This document shows, piece after piece, positions 55,349 through 64,000 of a stretch of 64,000 bases of DNA (its first letter is position 1; the number at the start of each line of letters is the position of its first letter). A program made the position numbers and the translations under genes. Location of the stretch: NCBI GenBank assembly GCA_022376515.1, contig WTXI01000011.1, positions 1 through 64,000 on the forward strand, in the 5' to 3' direction. This DNA comes from Lactifluus volemus. Lineage: Eukaryota > Basidiomycota > Agaricomycetes > Russulales > Russulaceae. The notes under the pieces were generated by a model that did no database searches, was not told the origin of the DNA, and was given only the letters and a program-made list of their open reading frames with translations.

Positions 55349-56475
55349 ATGCCCAAGTCTGCCTCGCCCTCCTTGTGCTCAAGTTGCATGCCCGTCCAAC
55401 CAATAATGGGCAATCGTCACATCAGTAACAACCTCAAAATGGCTGCTCTCAGACTCAATGCTTGTGGCTGTGATACAATTAGTGAAATCCTTGACATTGT
55501 TCACTTTCCTGCAGGACCTTCTATCGCATCCAGGAGAGATATTGTTGCTTCAACACCATGGCAAAAGCACAAGCTATTGGTAGAGGATGACCTTGCAAAG
55601 CTGTGCCTGGGAACATCCAATACTTGATCTGACTTGCACACCACAAGCTGACCCTGTTCCTTGATGAGTATCAATCCTGACTCAACAGATACTGGCTTCT
55701 CTCATTATCAATGACCACAATTCATCATGAACTTTGCAGGGCAGGACTCAGCATCAAGAGGGTACAGAAACTCGCTTCCAAACGGGATCCAATCAAATGG
55801 GCCAACTTCATTCGTAGAATATCTCAGTATCCAGCTTCCTACATCATTGCACTGGATGAAGTATCGAAGGATGACCACACTTATGCACAGTTATGGGGTC
55901 GTTCAGAGAAAGGAACACCTGTCAAGGTCAGCCAGCCATTTGTTCGCAAGCGCTGTTTTTCGATGCTGGCTGGCATGGTGTTGGATGAAGGGATTGTTGT
56001 GGCTCAAGTTATTGAAAGATCTTTCAATTGGAACCTCTTCCTCAACTTCCTCTGAGAGGATCTGGTGAGTCCTTTCATTTGTAATGTGCTCATTCTGAGC
56101 TGTATGCTTCGCTATTAGCTGCCCCTCACGACACCATATCCCAGACCACATAGTGTGATTATCATGGACAATGCCCGCATACACCACCATGATGACATCA
56201 TGAAATTGGTTAAAAGTTATGGTACTAATTGTCATGGAATCGCTATGTGTTCCTTTGCTAATGCCCATATCCAGGCTGTCATATTGAATATCTTTCACCA
56301 TACTCGCCTGACTACAACCCAATCAAACCTGCTTTTTCAGCCATCAAAGCTCATCTGCGCTATCAGGGTCTCTCATTTTATCATGGGGATGGTCTTTATT
56401 CAGAACTTTATGAGGTATGTTCATGCATTACTCTGGAGATGACGTGGGGTTACTTTCAACACGCTGGTTATTATG
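55349..56475 (+). pseudogene. Tc1-like (DDE_3) transposase, catalytic Glu changed to Lys
   Basis: An N-terminal helix-turn-helix region (LKMAALRLNACG, ISEILDIVHFPAG) is followed by ELCRAGLSIKRVQKLA, then YIIALDEVSKDDHTYAQLWG (first Asp), KRCFSMLAGMVLDEGIV, HSVIIMDNARIHH (second Asp) and EYLSPYSPDYNPIKPAFSAI, where the family has YSPDxNPIE. The codon AAA at 56325-56327 replaces the expected GAA, removing the third catalytic residue. Stops and frameshifts occur near 55630, 56054 and 56240. Known role: cut-and-paste transposition into TA. It looks dead both by frame and by active site. Terminal repeats were not located. Confidence 0.88.
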
Positions 56476-56499
56476 TAGGCTAAGCATCCTGTCGTAACA

Positions 56500-57170
56500 A
56501 TGTAATTACATCATGAGAGGACATGGACATGAGTCAAGGAATACACGTGCAAGAATTCTAGTAGCAAGCAGAGAAGCATGAGAGCAAAAGACCATGAGCA
56601 CAGCGATGAAATACAAGCTAGTCATCCCAAGTAAAATAGTTTTTCCAATGTTGTTCAGCATCACGCAGAGTTCCCAGTTCACCAAGTGCCAGGCCACCTT
56701 CCTGGCGAAGGTCATCATCACTGATCTAGCAAAGAGCATGTGGTCCTTGAATACAGAGCTTTTAGAGTTTGTTGTGAAGCGAATCTGGAACTTCATAGTT
56801 CCTGCAGAAGTCCTCGAGAGACATCTTTGGCCATTTTGAGGGGTTGACAGTCCTCCAAGTCTTCAGAGATTCTGGTACATGTGTGGCTGTACCAGGCTAC
56901 ACCAGTGGACCACGAAGGAGTTCCACAAGGCCATTGAAGCTAACATAAACATTCGAACCAGTACTCACAGTGCTAGGCTGCAGCATGGCGCTTTGCTATT
57001 GTGGTGATGTCGGTGGTCACATTTGTCATCGCAGAATTAAAAATCTTCATATTTGGTGGGTTTTGTTCATCAATGCCTTTGAGACCAAAATCCTATAGGA
57101 TGATACATTAAAAGAGCAATAGATGTATGGGGTACTCAGAATCTGACAATAGCAGCTGCCCAGGTTTAGA
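56500..57170 (+). pseudogene. Fragment of an unknown basidiomycete repeat protein
   Basis: The plus strand reads KIVFPMLFSITQSSQ, ITDLAKSMWSLNTELLEFVV, KRIWNFIVPAEVLERHL, then a stop and PPSLQRFWYMCGCTRLHQWT, FHKAIEANINIRTSTHSARL, QHGALLLW. It is well conserved in style (helical, Trp-rich) but unnamed. It runs towards the opposing fragment at 57130-58140. Confidence 0.5.
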
Positions 57171-58140
57171 GATGAAGGTGAGTAAGGTGTATATGTGTCA
57201 ACTTGTCAGGCTGAACCCAACATGGGCTGGTGAAAGAGCACTTGCAGTCTTCACACATATGTACTTCTGTGAGGTGCTTGATGATCACATCTTGGTTTTT
57301 CTTCTCATCGGTTGGAACATGCTTTGTATATAGTTAGCAAGCGGTGGTAAGAACACAGGCAATGTTACATACCTTCTTTTTCTTCTTTCTCTTCTTCTTT
57401 GGTCTCTCATCCTCTTCATCCGAGGTCTCTGAGTTTGATTGATCTGGTAAAATCTCATCCTCAACCTTCTGCATCGAGAATCAAAGTCAGCCTGCCATGC
57501 CTGTATCAGTGTGTTGGTTGGCTATGCTCACCTGCTTCTCCCTAATTACCAGTTTTCCCTGTGCTGTCACTTTTTTACTCGCTTCCTCAAGGAAAGTTTT
57601 CCAATCATCTTCAGAGCAAAGCTAGACATCCTTCAGTTGGGTGCGTGGAATGGTGTACTCAAGTGAAAACAGAGCAGTAGTTTCTTCTTCCATACCCCCA
57701 TGCTCATCTAGACCCCCTTTGCATAAGTCCCTCTGGTTTAAGGCTTGGCCAATGATTCGAATGAGACTGTTAATAAGTTTTGTGTTCTCGTGGATGTAGA
57801 CCACTTGGGTGGTGACAGGTGGTTTTGCATTAGTGCACCTCTTCTTTTCACCAGCTTTTGGAGGCTGAAGAATGCCGACAAGCAAGACACTGATTTAGAT
57901 GCCTTTTCCATCATTGTATGCACTCACTGATGGATGGTGGATATCAGTAGACATGTAGACTTGTATACAGATGAACAACTCACCATTGTCATCCTCAGGT
58001 TCACTTTCAGAACTATTGTGATACAAGCTAGACATTGCGTCGGAGGGATAAGCAGTGTTAAGGTGCTGAGCTTGGGCATAATATGATACGTTGCAGAGCT
58101 GAGGACAAATGTTAAAGTTTTATTTTTATTGAGTGCCATT
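57130..58140 (-). pseudogene. Fragment of a second unknown basidiomycete-type protein
   Basis: The minus strand has YPSDAMSSLYHNSSESEPED with a GTGAGT donor, then GEKKRCTNAKPPVTTQVVYI, HENTKLINSLIRIIGQAL, LFSLEYTIPRTQLKDV, a stop, SEDDWKTFLEEASKKVTAQG, an acidic and Lys-rich stretch, and a Cys/His part (CEDCKCSFTSPCWVQPDKLT, HIHLTHLHL, TWAAAIV) resembling a zinc finger. It has at least one intron and several stops. I recall this type from agaricomycete genomes as hypothetical proteins near transposons. Confidence 0.5.
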
Positions 58141-58164
58141 ATTTATGAAAAGAGCAATAAGTTA

Positions 58165-58300
58165 TGCTAAAAAAAAAACACCAGTAAGACTGGTCAAAAC
58201 CAGTCTTTAAACGCAATGGACTGAATAGGACTGGTCCTATTCGGTTTGGTTGCGGTCCCGCAGATTTAGATGTCAGTCTAGACCAGACCTTAAAACACTA
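58165..58300. mobile_element. Remnant of the 14323-type hAT element (right end)
   Basis: CCAGTAAGACTGGTCAAAACCAG and the terminus GACCTTAAAACACTA match the inverted end of the 14323 element. No left terminus or duplication was found. Confidence 0.6.
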
Positions 58301-58416
58301 GCTACTACTAGAGGGTTGCATTGCCAGTCCATCCTAGTCACAACATAAAACTGACTGAAGTGGCAGGTGGGACTGCCTTCTAGAAGGGGGGTATTGTTAT
58401 GAAATGCAGGACATGG

Positions 58417-58588
58417 CATCAGGAAAACCCATCTGGCCTTAAAGTGTATTAGATGCTCCTTAAAGCTTACTTAAGTGACTTATTGACAGTGGTAAGTAGA
58501 AGGATCTACTTACCACTGTCAATAAGTCACTTAAGTAAGCTTTAAGGAGCATCTAATACACTTTAAGGCCAGATGGGTTTTCCTAATG
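58417..58588. mobile_element. 172 bp palindromic MITE, copy 4
   Basis: The ends CATCAGGAAAACCC and GGGTTTTCCTAATG lie within the LTR start. Comparison with the empty homologous site GCAGGACACATTGGACC at 63300 shows the insertion point between GCAGGACA and TTGGACC, with TG found on both sides. Confidence 0.93.
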
Positions 58589-59327
58589 TGTTGGACCCTA
58601 TGCTTTCATAACCTGCTTACTCACTAAAGATGACATCCCTTTCCACTTGTTCCTTATTGTACTAACTGATCTATTGTCTGGGTATACTATTGTCCATTCT
58701 GTTTGGTCCAGTGTTATTGTCCCAAGTCTCTATTGTTCTTGTCTGTTATTGTCTTGACCCTATGTCTATTGTCTCATCTCTTTTGGTACAACAATTAGTG
58801 TACTTGTATAAAGTATGTCTCAGCTGGTAGCTTGTACCCCAGCTTTAGCTTTAACCCAAATCAACTTGTTTCCCTCTCCTGAAAGACAGAACTCTTCTCT
58901 CCTCTCCTTCCTTTCTCTCTTACCCTCTTACACACCCTAATAAGGCTACTGAAGCTGGTGGGTATGCTACAACATCACAAGGCTCTGGCAGCATCACAAA
59001 AAATATCTAACTATGATATTCCTAAATCTTGTAAGTTCATATCTATCTGACAAGGTGACCTTGCCCTTTGAGTGAAATTATGATCTTATTTAGTTCTAGG
59101 CAATATCCTGAACTACCTAGCTAGATTGATCTTATCTATCATATCTATCAAAATAATAATGAACTGGATAATCTGGCAATATCAGTGTAATCTTGCAAAA
59201 TCTAGATGATCTTAGATACCTTGCCATATCTAGGTGACTTTAGATAGCTATATCATAAGGTGTTATGCTCACCTTGTAGTATCATGCTCACCTGGCATGA
59301 TCAGAGTTACCTATCTAGATAAGGTAA

Positions 59328-59346
59328 TAAATAAATAAATAAATAA
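59328..59346. repeat. (AAAT)n microsatellite
   Basis: AATAAATAAATAAATAAA in the AT-rich left flank of the 4.1 kb transposon. Confidence 0.9.
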
Positions 59347-59533
59347 ACCATAGTAATTTAGATAATAACTAAGACTAGTCTTCTTTTATTTTAATTGATA
59401 ATTAGCTTCTAATGTACCCTGCATATAAGTCCTCATTTATCTTATTTTATTATGACAAGTGATATCTAAGTCCTCTTATACCATTTTTATTTAAGTTATC
59501 CAAATAACAGTTACTCAAATATATTTTCATTGA

Positions 59534-59606
59534 AAAAGTGGCTACTTAAAGGATTGAACCAAAGACCTCTTAAACATAATGCTATTAACCACTAAGCCAT
59601 CTGATC
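59534..59606 (-). other. tRNA-like relic with A and B boxes
   Basis: The minus strand has TGGCTTAGTGGTTAA (A box, 59599-59585) and GGTTCAATCC (B box, 59560-59551) at tRNA-like spacing. Acceptor and T stems do not pair well, so it is a pseudo-tRNA or SINE head. Confidence 0.45.
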
Positions 59607-60024
59607 TTATCTGCACAAACCCTGGATCTTCTATTTTAACACTAAGTTATTGTAAGGTAGACCAAATCCATACTCATCCAATGTTCAGGTCCGTGACTGA
59701 TGTGTGATGGGGGGGTTAGCAGTGGCACGTGACACCGACCGCTCATAGCCTCATGCGCAATCATCGACTCAAATTGACATGCCTATGACTGGATTCTAAT
59801 AGTTTCATGATGAGAAATGTAGCATAGATCAATGTAGCATAGATTCTTGGAATATAGGATCACAATCCTGCTTTCATAAGATCATCCATAACTGTCTCTG
59901 GCATCATCCGATGTCCCCTATACTTCTGGGATGCCCATGCCGCCTGCTTCCCATCCAAACCACGATAATATGCATCAATGAAGCGTCGAGACCGGCATGC
60001 ATATCTGTCAATCACCCTTATCAG

Positions 60025-62136
60025 TCATCCATCAGTCATTGAGTCATCTGACACGCACTTTCGCATAATCTCCACAGGAACAGATTCGAGTGCCGACAAC
60101 ACGTTCCTCTCAAGGTCTTCTTCCTTGGGCGATGGGGGATACTGGCGATACACCCGCTTTGCATGTCCCCAGCACTGCTCAATGAAATTGAGCTCACAAT
60201 GGAACTTGGGCAAGAAGATCGCCTCAAAACCCCTAGCCTTGCATGTAATCTCAAGGGTGGATAGCTGATCAGTGAAATCTGGCTGGTTATACAGCACACG
60301 CTTCTGACAGCAACGCCTCCCACCTGCTGGGCACTTGAAAGCTTTGCAGGATCCTTTTAGCTTCACCTCCTCAGTAAGTCCACGTTCCTGCAAAAGTGTT
60401 GTCATTCCTTTAAAAGTGCCCAGGACTGTTGTACTCGGTGTGTTGTAGAAGCAATGTGGCTGGCCATTAGGAAGGATGCCAGGACCCATTTGAACGGTGC
60501 ATTTTTGAGGTTTTCCATCAGCGGCATACTGAATCTTTCCATCCATAGTCACGGTGACCTCCCCCCCAAACTTCATCGAGGGATTCTTCGTCATTTTGGT
60601 TGCTGTCGGAGCGGTAGCTGGTCGCTTCGTGTGTGTAGTCGCATTATCATACACGAAGATATGGTGATCGTTGGGATAGTGTTTCTGGACAATGTCCATT
60701 GCAAGCTCCAGCTGGAGAATGACCTCGACATTTGTGAAGTAGCCATCTCTTATTTTTCCTGCTTTAAAGTTGATGCGAGCTGATTCTGAGTTATTTCCAT
60801 CAGGGGATCGCAGCCATCCGTAGTCGGCAGACACGAAGTCGGCAACCATCAAGGATGCCCCCTCACCTTTTGGACGTGGAACTGCCCTTTCGGATTCGTG
60901 GACCCAGCGCTTCTTCCAGCGATCGTTCGCATAAAACGTGGACTCGTCATGGAACCAGACTACAACCCGTTGTGGCTGTGGCCGCTCACCAACTTCCTCT
61001 CCCGTTCCATCCTGTGTCCAAGCACGCAAATTCGGCTCGAGCTCCTTCCATCGTGGTAGGAAAACCTTCTGGCGGTACTCGACAATGTCATCTCGTTCGT
61101 GGCCGTCCACATATTGCCCCGATGGCTCGAGCGTCCATCGAAATCCAATCCGGGTGAGCCAATTTCTTGCAGTCATTTCAGTAATCCCCTTTTTCATCCC
61201 GTATCGCGTCTGCACATCAGGCTGTGCCATGTAGCGAACCACATCCATGGCAGAGATGTATTTACCCATCGATTGCAGATGATCGAAGAGATCTTGTTGT
61301 AGGCCCTCGTCATCGACTCGTGACTTATTCCAGCTGCCATAGATATTTAATGGAAGGTCTTCAGCATCTTTGATGAATGCAGAAGTCCACTCTCGGAGGC
61401 GTCGAGCAAACCACAAGCCCTTTTCAACTGTGCGTGCTATGTCCAGTGAGGCGGCCATCCATCTGTGATAGAAGGGTGATTTTACTTCGATGTATGCCCA
61501 TAGGAACCATTGCATTGATTCAAGCCGGCTTCGCAGAAGCAGATCAAGGCCTGGATCCTTGTAGCCGCTTCCAGTATCCCGTGGTGGATGAATAATCGCT
61601 TTGATCTTACCATGCGCAGTCTGCGCAGCTTCAAGTGTGGGTGGTTTCCATCTCATCTCCTTCTGGTCACCGTGTGCCTCTCCCTCCCCATCTTCGTCAC
61701 TCATCCCAGGCTCATCTGTTTCATCCCCATATGTTTCAGGGTTGGCAACAGTTTCGAGGTTCTGGGGCACAAAGAACTGAGCAGCGAACTCCCATATAGG
61801 TGGTGGTCCTTTCCGTGGTGGACTTTTGGCTACAGAACTTTCCCTCGAGATGGTCTTCTGACTTGGACTCAGAAAGACAGAGCTTCTGATTGTATTGTAG
61901 GCGGATGTTGCCCTGCTCTTGATTGTATCGTGAGCATGTGGGCTTGTTGGTTCTACCTAGCGAGATGTGTTGGCTACTTGTGACTCGGAAGAGATGTCCG
62001 AGGCTCCGAGCCAACTCACATTCTCTTTTTTGGCACCCTCAACCTCAGTTTCAGCTGCGGTTCTTTGCTTTTTCTTCCTACAGAAGTTCCCTAAATTAAG
62101 GAGGTTACTGAGCTTTCGTTTTTTAAATCGAGGCAT
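60025..62136 (-). CDS. DDE transposase, near intact (one in-frame TAG at codon 60)
   Basis: From ATG at 62136 the frame runs 703 codons with a single TAG at 61959-61957. The part after it contains an N-terminal DNA-binding-like region (ITEMTARNWLTRIGFRW), then VVVWFHDESTFYANDRW (Asp397), HHIFVYDNATTHTKRP (Asp497) and FLPKFHCELNFIEQCWGHAK (Glu653). These are Tc1/DDE_3-type D, D, E motifs, but Asp497 to Glu653 spans 156 residues, not the usual 34-35. The insertion has SCKAFKCPAGGRRCC, a Cys cluster that could bind metal. The downstream methionine-less start near 61770 is also possible if the TAG is real. Role: excision and insertion of its host element. It is the most intact gene in the window. 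Confidence 0.88.
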
Positions 62137-63287
62137 TGCTCAGCACTCAGGACTGAATGCTCGAGCGACAAGCGTTGGTGTGGATGAGCCGATGAGGGGC
62201 GCTTCTTAATTGTATCACGTGATCGTATCCAATATGACCGAGTCATTTGCCTGAATCCACAGTATTTATTAAACAACAATTCTTTGGCTCCGTCTCTTGA
62301 AAAAGTGAAACCCCTGAAATTTGCAAAACATAAAAAGAAAGTTTTCTTGGGTCATTGATTTCTTGTAAAGTAATTGTAGTAATTACAGTTTGAAATTCTT
62401 TAGATTGTCACGCAAAATCACGCCACATTAGATGGATATGGATTTGGTATACCTTAGTACTAGGTGCTTAAGCTTATATTACTTAAGCTTGTATATCTAA
62501 AGATAATAATGTAAAGTTCCAGTTTGGCATGTTAGAGTAACCATGATATTAGTGAATTTCCCATGATACCTAAATGACCTTGCTCACCTTGCAAGATTAC
62601 AGTGCTCAAGTTTACCTTGCTTGACCATATATACCTAGAGATAATATAAAGTTCCAGTTTGACATGCTAGAGCAATCATAATATTAATAAATCTGGCATG
62701 ATATATCTAGATATCTAAGGTATCTAGCTAAGTACATAAATGACCTTTAATTACCTTGCAAGGTTATACTAGATCTTACAAGAGATTAACGAGATCAGTT
62801 GATTATGCTAATAGGCAAGTCTGATCTTAATTGGCCCCTATCATGACATTATTATGGCCTTAACCACCTTGCATATACTTATAGATAAGTTTTTCCTTTC
62901 AAGATATTACATTATCATAATCTTATCTAGCCTAAGACCTTATGCTCATACATTTACCTTGCTTGATCTTTTTCAATATCTAGCTAGAGAACTATAATCA
63001 GATTATATTAATCTTGATTATTAAAGTCATAAATGTACCTATCAAGAGAAGTGATTGATCAGATCAAATCAGACAAGATAGATAAGATCATCATATATCT
63101 AGAAAGGTCATAGATTAATATTTTTGGTGATGCTGCACATCGTCACCTTGAGTCACCTTGAGCCTAGGTCTTAGAAGAGACTAGAACAACTTGAACCCTA
63201 GTTGGTACCTGGCCCTAGTCAAGCTGTAACAATCTGTCTCCTTCTCCTCTCCTTGTTTAGTGAGGAGGTGGTGTGTGGAAGAATACT

Positions 63288-63805
63288 TGTTACAGAATGC
63301 AGGACACATTGGACCCTATGCTTCCATAGCTGCTTACTTACCAGGGTAACATCCCTTCCACATGTTTTCCTTAGTGTGCTGACTGATCTATTGTCTCACT
63401 GTACTATTGTTCATCTCATTTGGTCCAGTGTTATTGTTCTGAGTCTTATTGTTCTCAACGTCTTTTGTCTTAACCATACACTTATTGTTCTATCCTGGTT
63501 TGGTACAACAATTAGCATACCTTGTATAAAGTAGGCCTCAGCTGGTAGCTTGTACCCCAGCTTTAGCTTTAACCCAAATCAACTTCTTTCACCCTCCTGA
63601 AGACAGAACTCATCTTTCTCTTTCCCCCCCCTTTTCTCTCTTACCCTCTTACACACTCTAATAAGGCTACTGAAGCTTGGTAGTTTTGCTACAACACCAC
63701 AAGGCTCCATGTGTCATTACCCTGAGTGACCCTGAGCCTAGGTCATAGGAGAGACCTGAACAACTTGAACTCTAGTTGGGACCTAGCCCTAGTCAAGCCA
63801 TAACA
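63288..63805 (+). mobile_element. Intact LTR, 518 bp (TGTTACAGAATGCAGG family)
   Basis: It runs from TGTTACAGAATGCAGG to CAAGCCATAACA. It contains a TGTATAAAG TATA box near 63522, a pyrimidine-rich stretch and CTAGTCAAGCC near the end. It lies 56 bp after the split LTR in the same orientation. The flanks show no 5 bp duplication. Confidence 0.85.
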
Positions 63806-63807
63806 AT

Positions 63808-64000
63808 CATCAGGAAAATGTTGTTTTTGCTTAATGTGCTTAAAGTGTGATTAGTGTGCTTAATGTTGTTATTAAGCAGGTTAAGCAAGCATTAAGAAGA
63901 ATTAAGCACAAGTTAAGCAACCCTTGATCAAGCACAGTAAGTGCACCCCATTGCTGAATTAAGTACATTCTGCTTAATTAAGCTAATTAAGCAAGATCTA
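63808..64000. mobile_element. Element F: left part of another TTAAGC-array element, cut by the window end
   Basis: It starts CATCAGGAAAATG two bases after the LTR end and carries a dense GCTTAA/TTAAGC array. The last ~60 bp match element B at 39960-40015 (CATTCTGCTTAATTAAGC, AATTAAGCAAGATCTA). The rest lies outside the window. Confidence 0.85.

Larger units (their letters stand above)
58988..63136. mobile_element. 4.1 kb DNA transposon with GCAGCATCAC ends, encoding a DDE transposase
   Basis: The left end GCAGCATCACAAAAAATAT and the right end, read on the minus strand, GCAGCATCACCAAAAATAT form terminal inverted repeats. Broad AT-rich flanks (58990-59700 and 62290-63130) hold many TATCTAG and ACCTTGC motifs in both orientations, likely subterminal binding repeats. 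The centre encodes the transposase. The target duplication is unclear: TG and AC flank the ends, so neither a TA nor an 8 bp duplication is supported. It sits in an LTR, so it is younger than that LTR. Confidence 0.85.
58395..63231 (+). mobile_element. LTR (TGTTAYxGAATGCAGG family) split by a MITE and a 4.1 kb transposon
   Basis: It begins TGTTATGAAATGCAGG at 58395, just after a purine-rich GAAGGGGGGTAT tract typical of the position before a 3' LTR. It runs through TGGTACAACAATTAGTG and TTGTATAAAG to CACAAGGCTC at 58985, and resumes at about 63137 to end CAAGCTGTAACA at 63231. Nested inside are the MITE at 58417-58588 and the transposon at 58988-63136. Without them it is about 515 bp, equal to the intact LTR at 63288-63805. 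No gag-pol sequence lies directly upstream. Confidence 0.88.

Noticed and set aside
58988..63136. A TA target duplication expected for Tc1-type insertion
   Set aside because: The bases next to the inverted ends are TG and AC; no TA pair or other duplication could be established by eye.
1..64000. CRISPR array, rRNA or prokaryotic-type operon
   Set aside because: No regularly spaced short repeats with unique spacers, no rRNA motif and no operon-like gene spacing; introns and transposon types are fungal.

Overview
The window looks like a transposon graveyard in a filamentous basidiomycete, most likely an agaricomycete. The evidence is short GT-AG introns of 47-75 bp, poly-T tracts, and protein families I know from agaricomycete repeats: Pif1-like helicases with a protease-like tail, hAT transposases with the SVPCERVF motif, Tad-like LINEs and Ty1/copia with RVT_2. 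I see no housekeeping gene, no rRNA, no functional tRNA and no CRISPR. Almost every recognisable coding region belongs to a mobile element or is a broken gene hit by one. The only long, almost intact reading frame is a DDE transposase at 60.0-62.1 kb.

Layout. 0-10.8 kb: a Ty3/gypsy gag scrap, then a Pif1-like helicase fused to a USP-like cysteine-protease domain, split by three insertions (808-3357, 4616-5996, 6068-9542) whose removal rejoins the protein. One insertion carries an HMG-box gene fragment that is itself split by a solo LTR. 11.3-12.1 kb: a solo LTR containing a hAT MITE. 12.3-17.8 kb: a long decayed transposase-like and zinc-finger pseudogene split by a hAT element. 18.5-24.2 kb: LTR fragments, a facing LTR pair and exons of a hAT transposase. 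24.4-26.9 kb: an unknown reading frame, a gene-poor DNA element and a hAT C-terminal exon. 27.2-37.2 kb: an antisense copia gag-protease region split by a 7.7 kb LINE with a 14 bp target duplication. 38.2-42.3 kb: a sense copia pol and 3' LTR that has lost its RT catalytic box and is split by an LTR and a DNA element. 42.3-51.7 kb: minisatellites, 172 bp palindromic MITEs and a Harbinger pseudogene. 51.9-58.3 kb: an intron-containing pseudogene, a Tc1-like pseudogene with a mutated catalytic Glu and two convergent gene scraps. 58.4-63.8 kb: two LTRs, the first split by a 172 bp MITE and a 4.1 kb transposon that encodes the near-intact transposase.

The main unifying signal is a family of non-autonomous DNA elements with ends close to CATCAGGAAAACC. 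It includes four 172 bp perfect-length palindromes (44412, 46258, 51544, 58417), long elements with dense TTAAGC/GCTTAA arrays (808, 39840, 63808) and related elements with CATCAGC ends (6068, 26505). Sites that can be checked show 2 bp target duplications. No transposase for this family is visible here. A second theme is hAT-type elements with TAG...CTA ends and exact 8 bp duplications. A third is an LTR family carrying eight TGASTCA (Gcn4/AP-1-type) sites in about 100 bp, preserved in all three copies.

Limits: family names come from motif reading by eye, without searches. Boundaries marked by target duplications are the firm ones; others are approximate.
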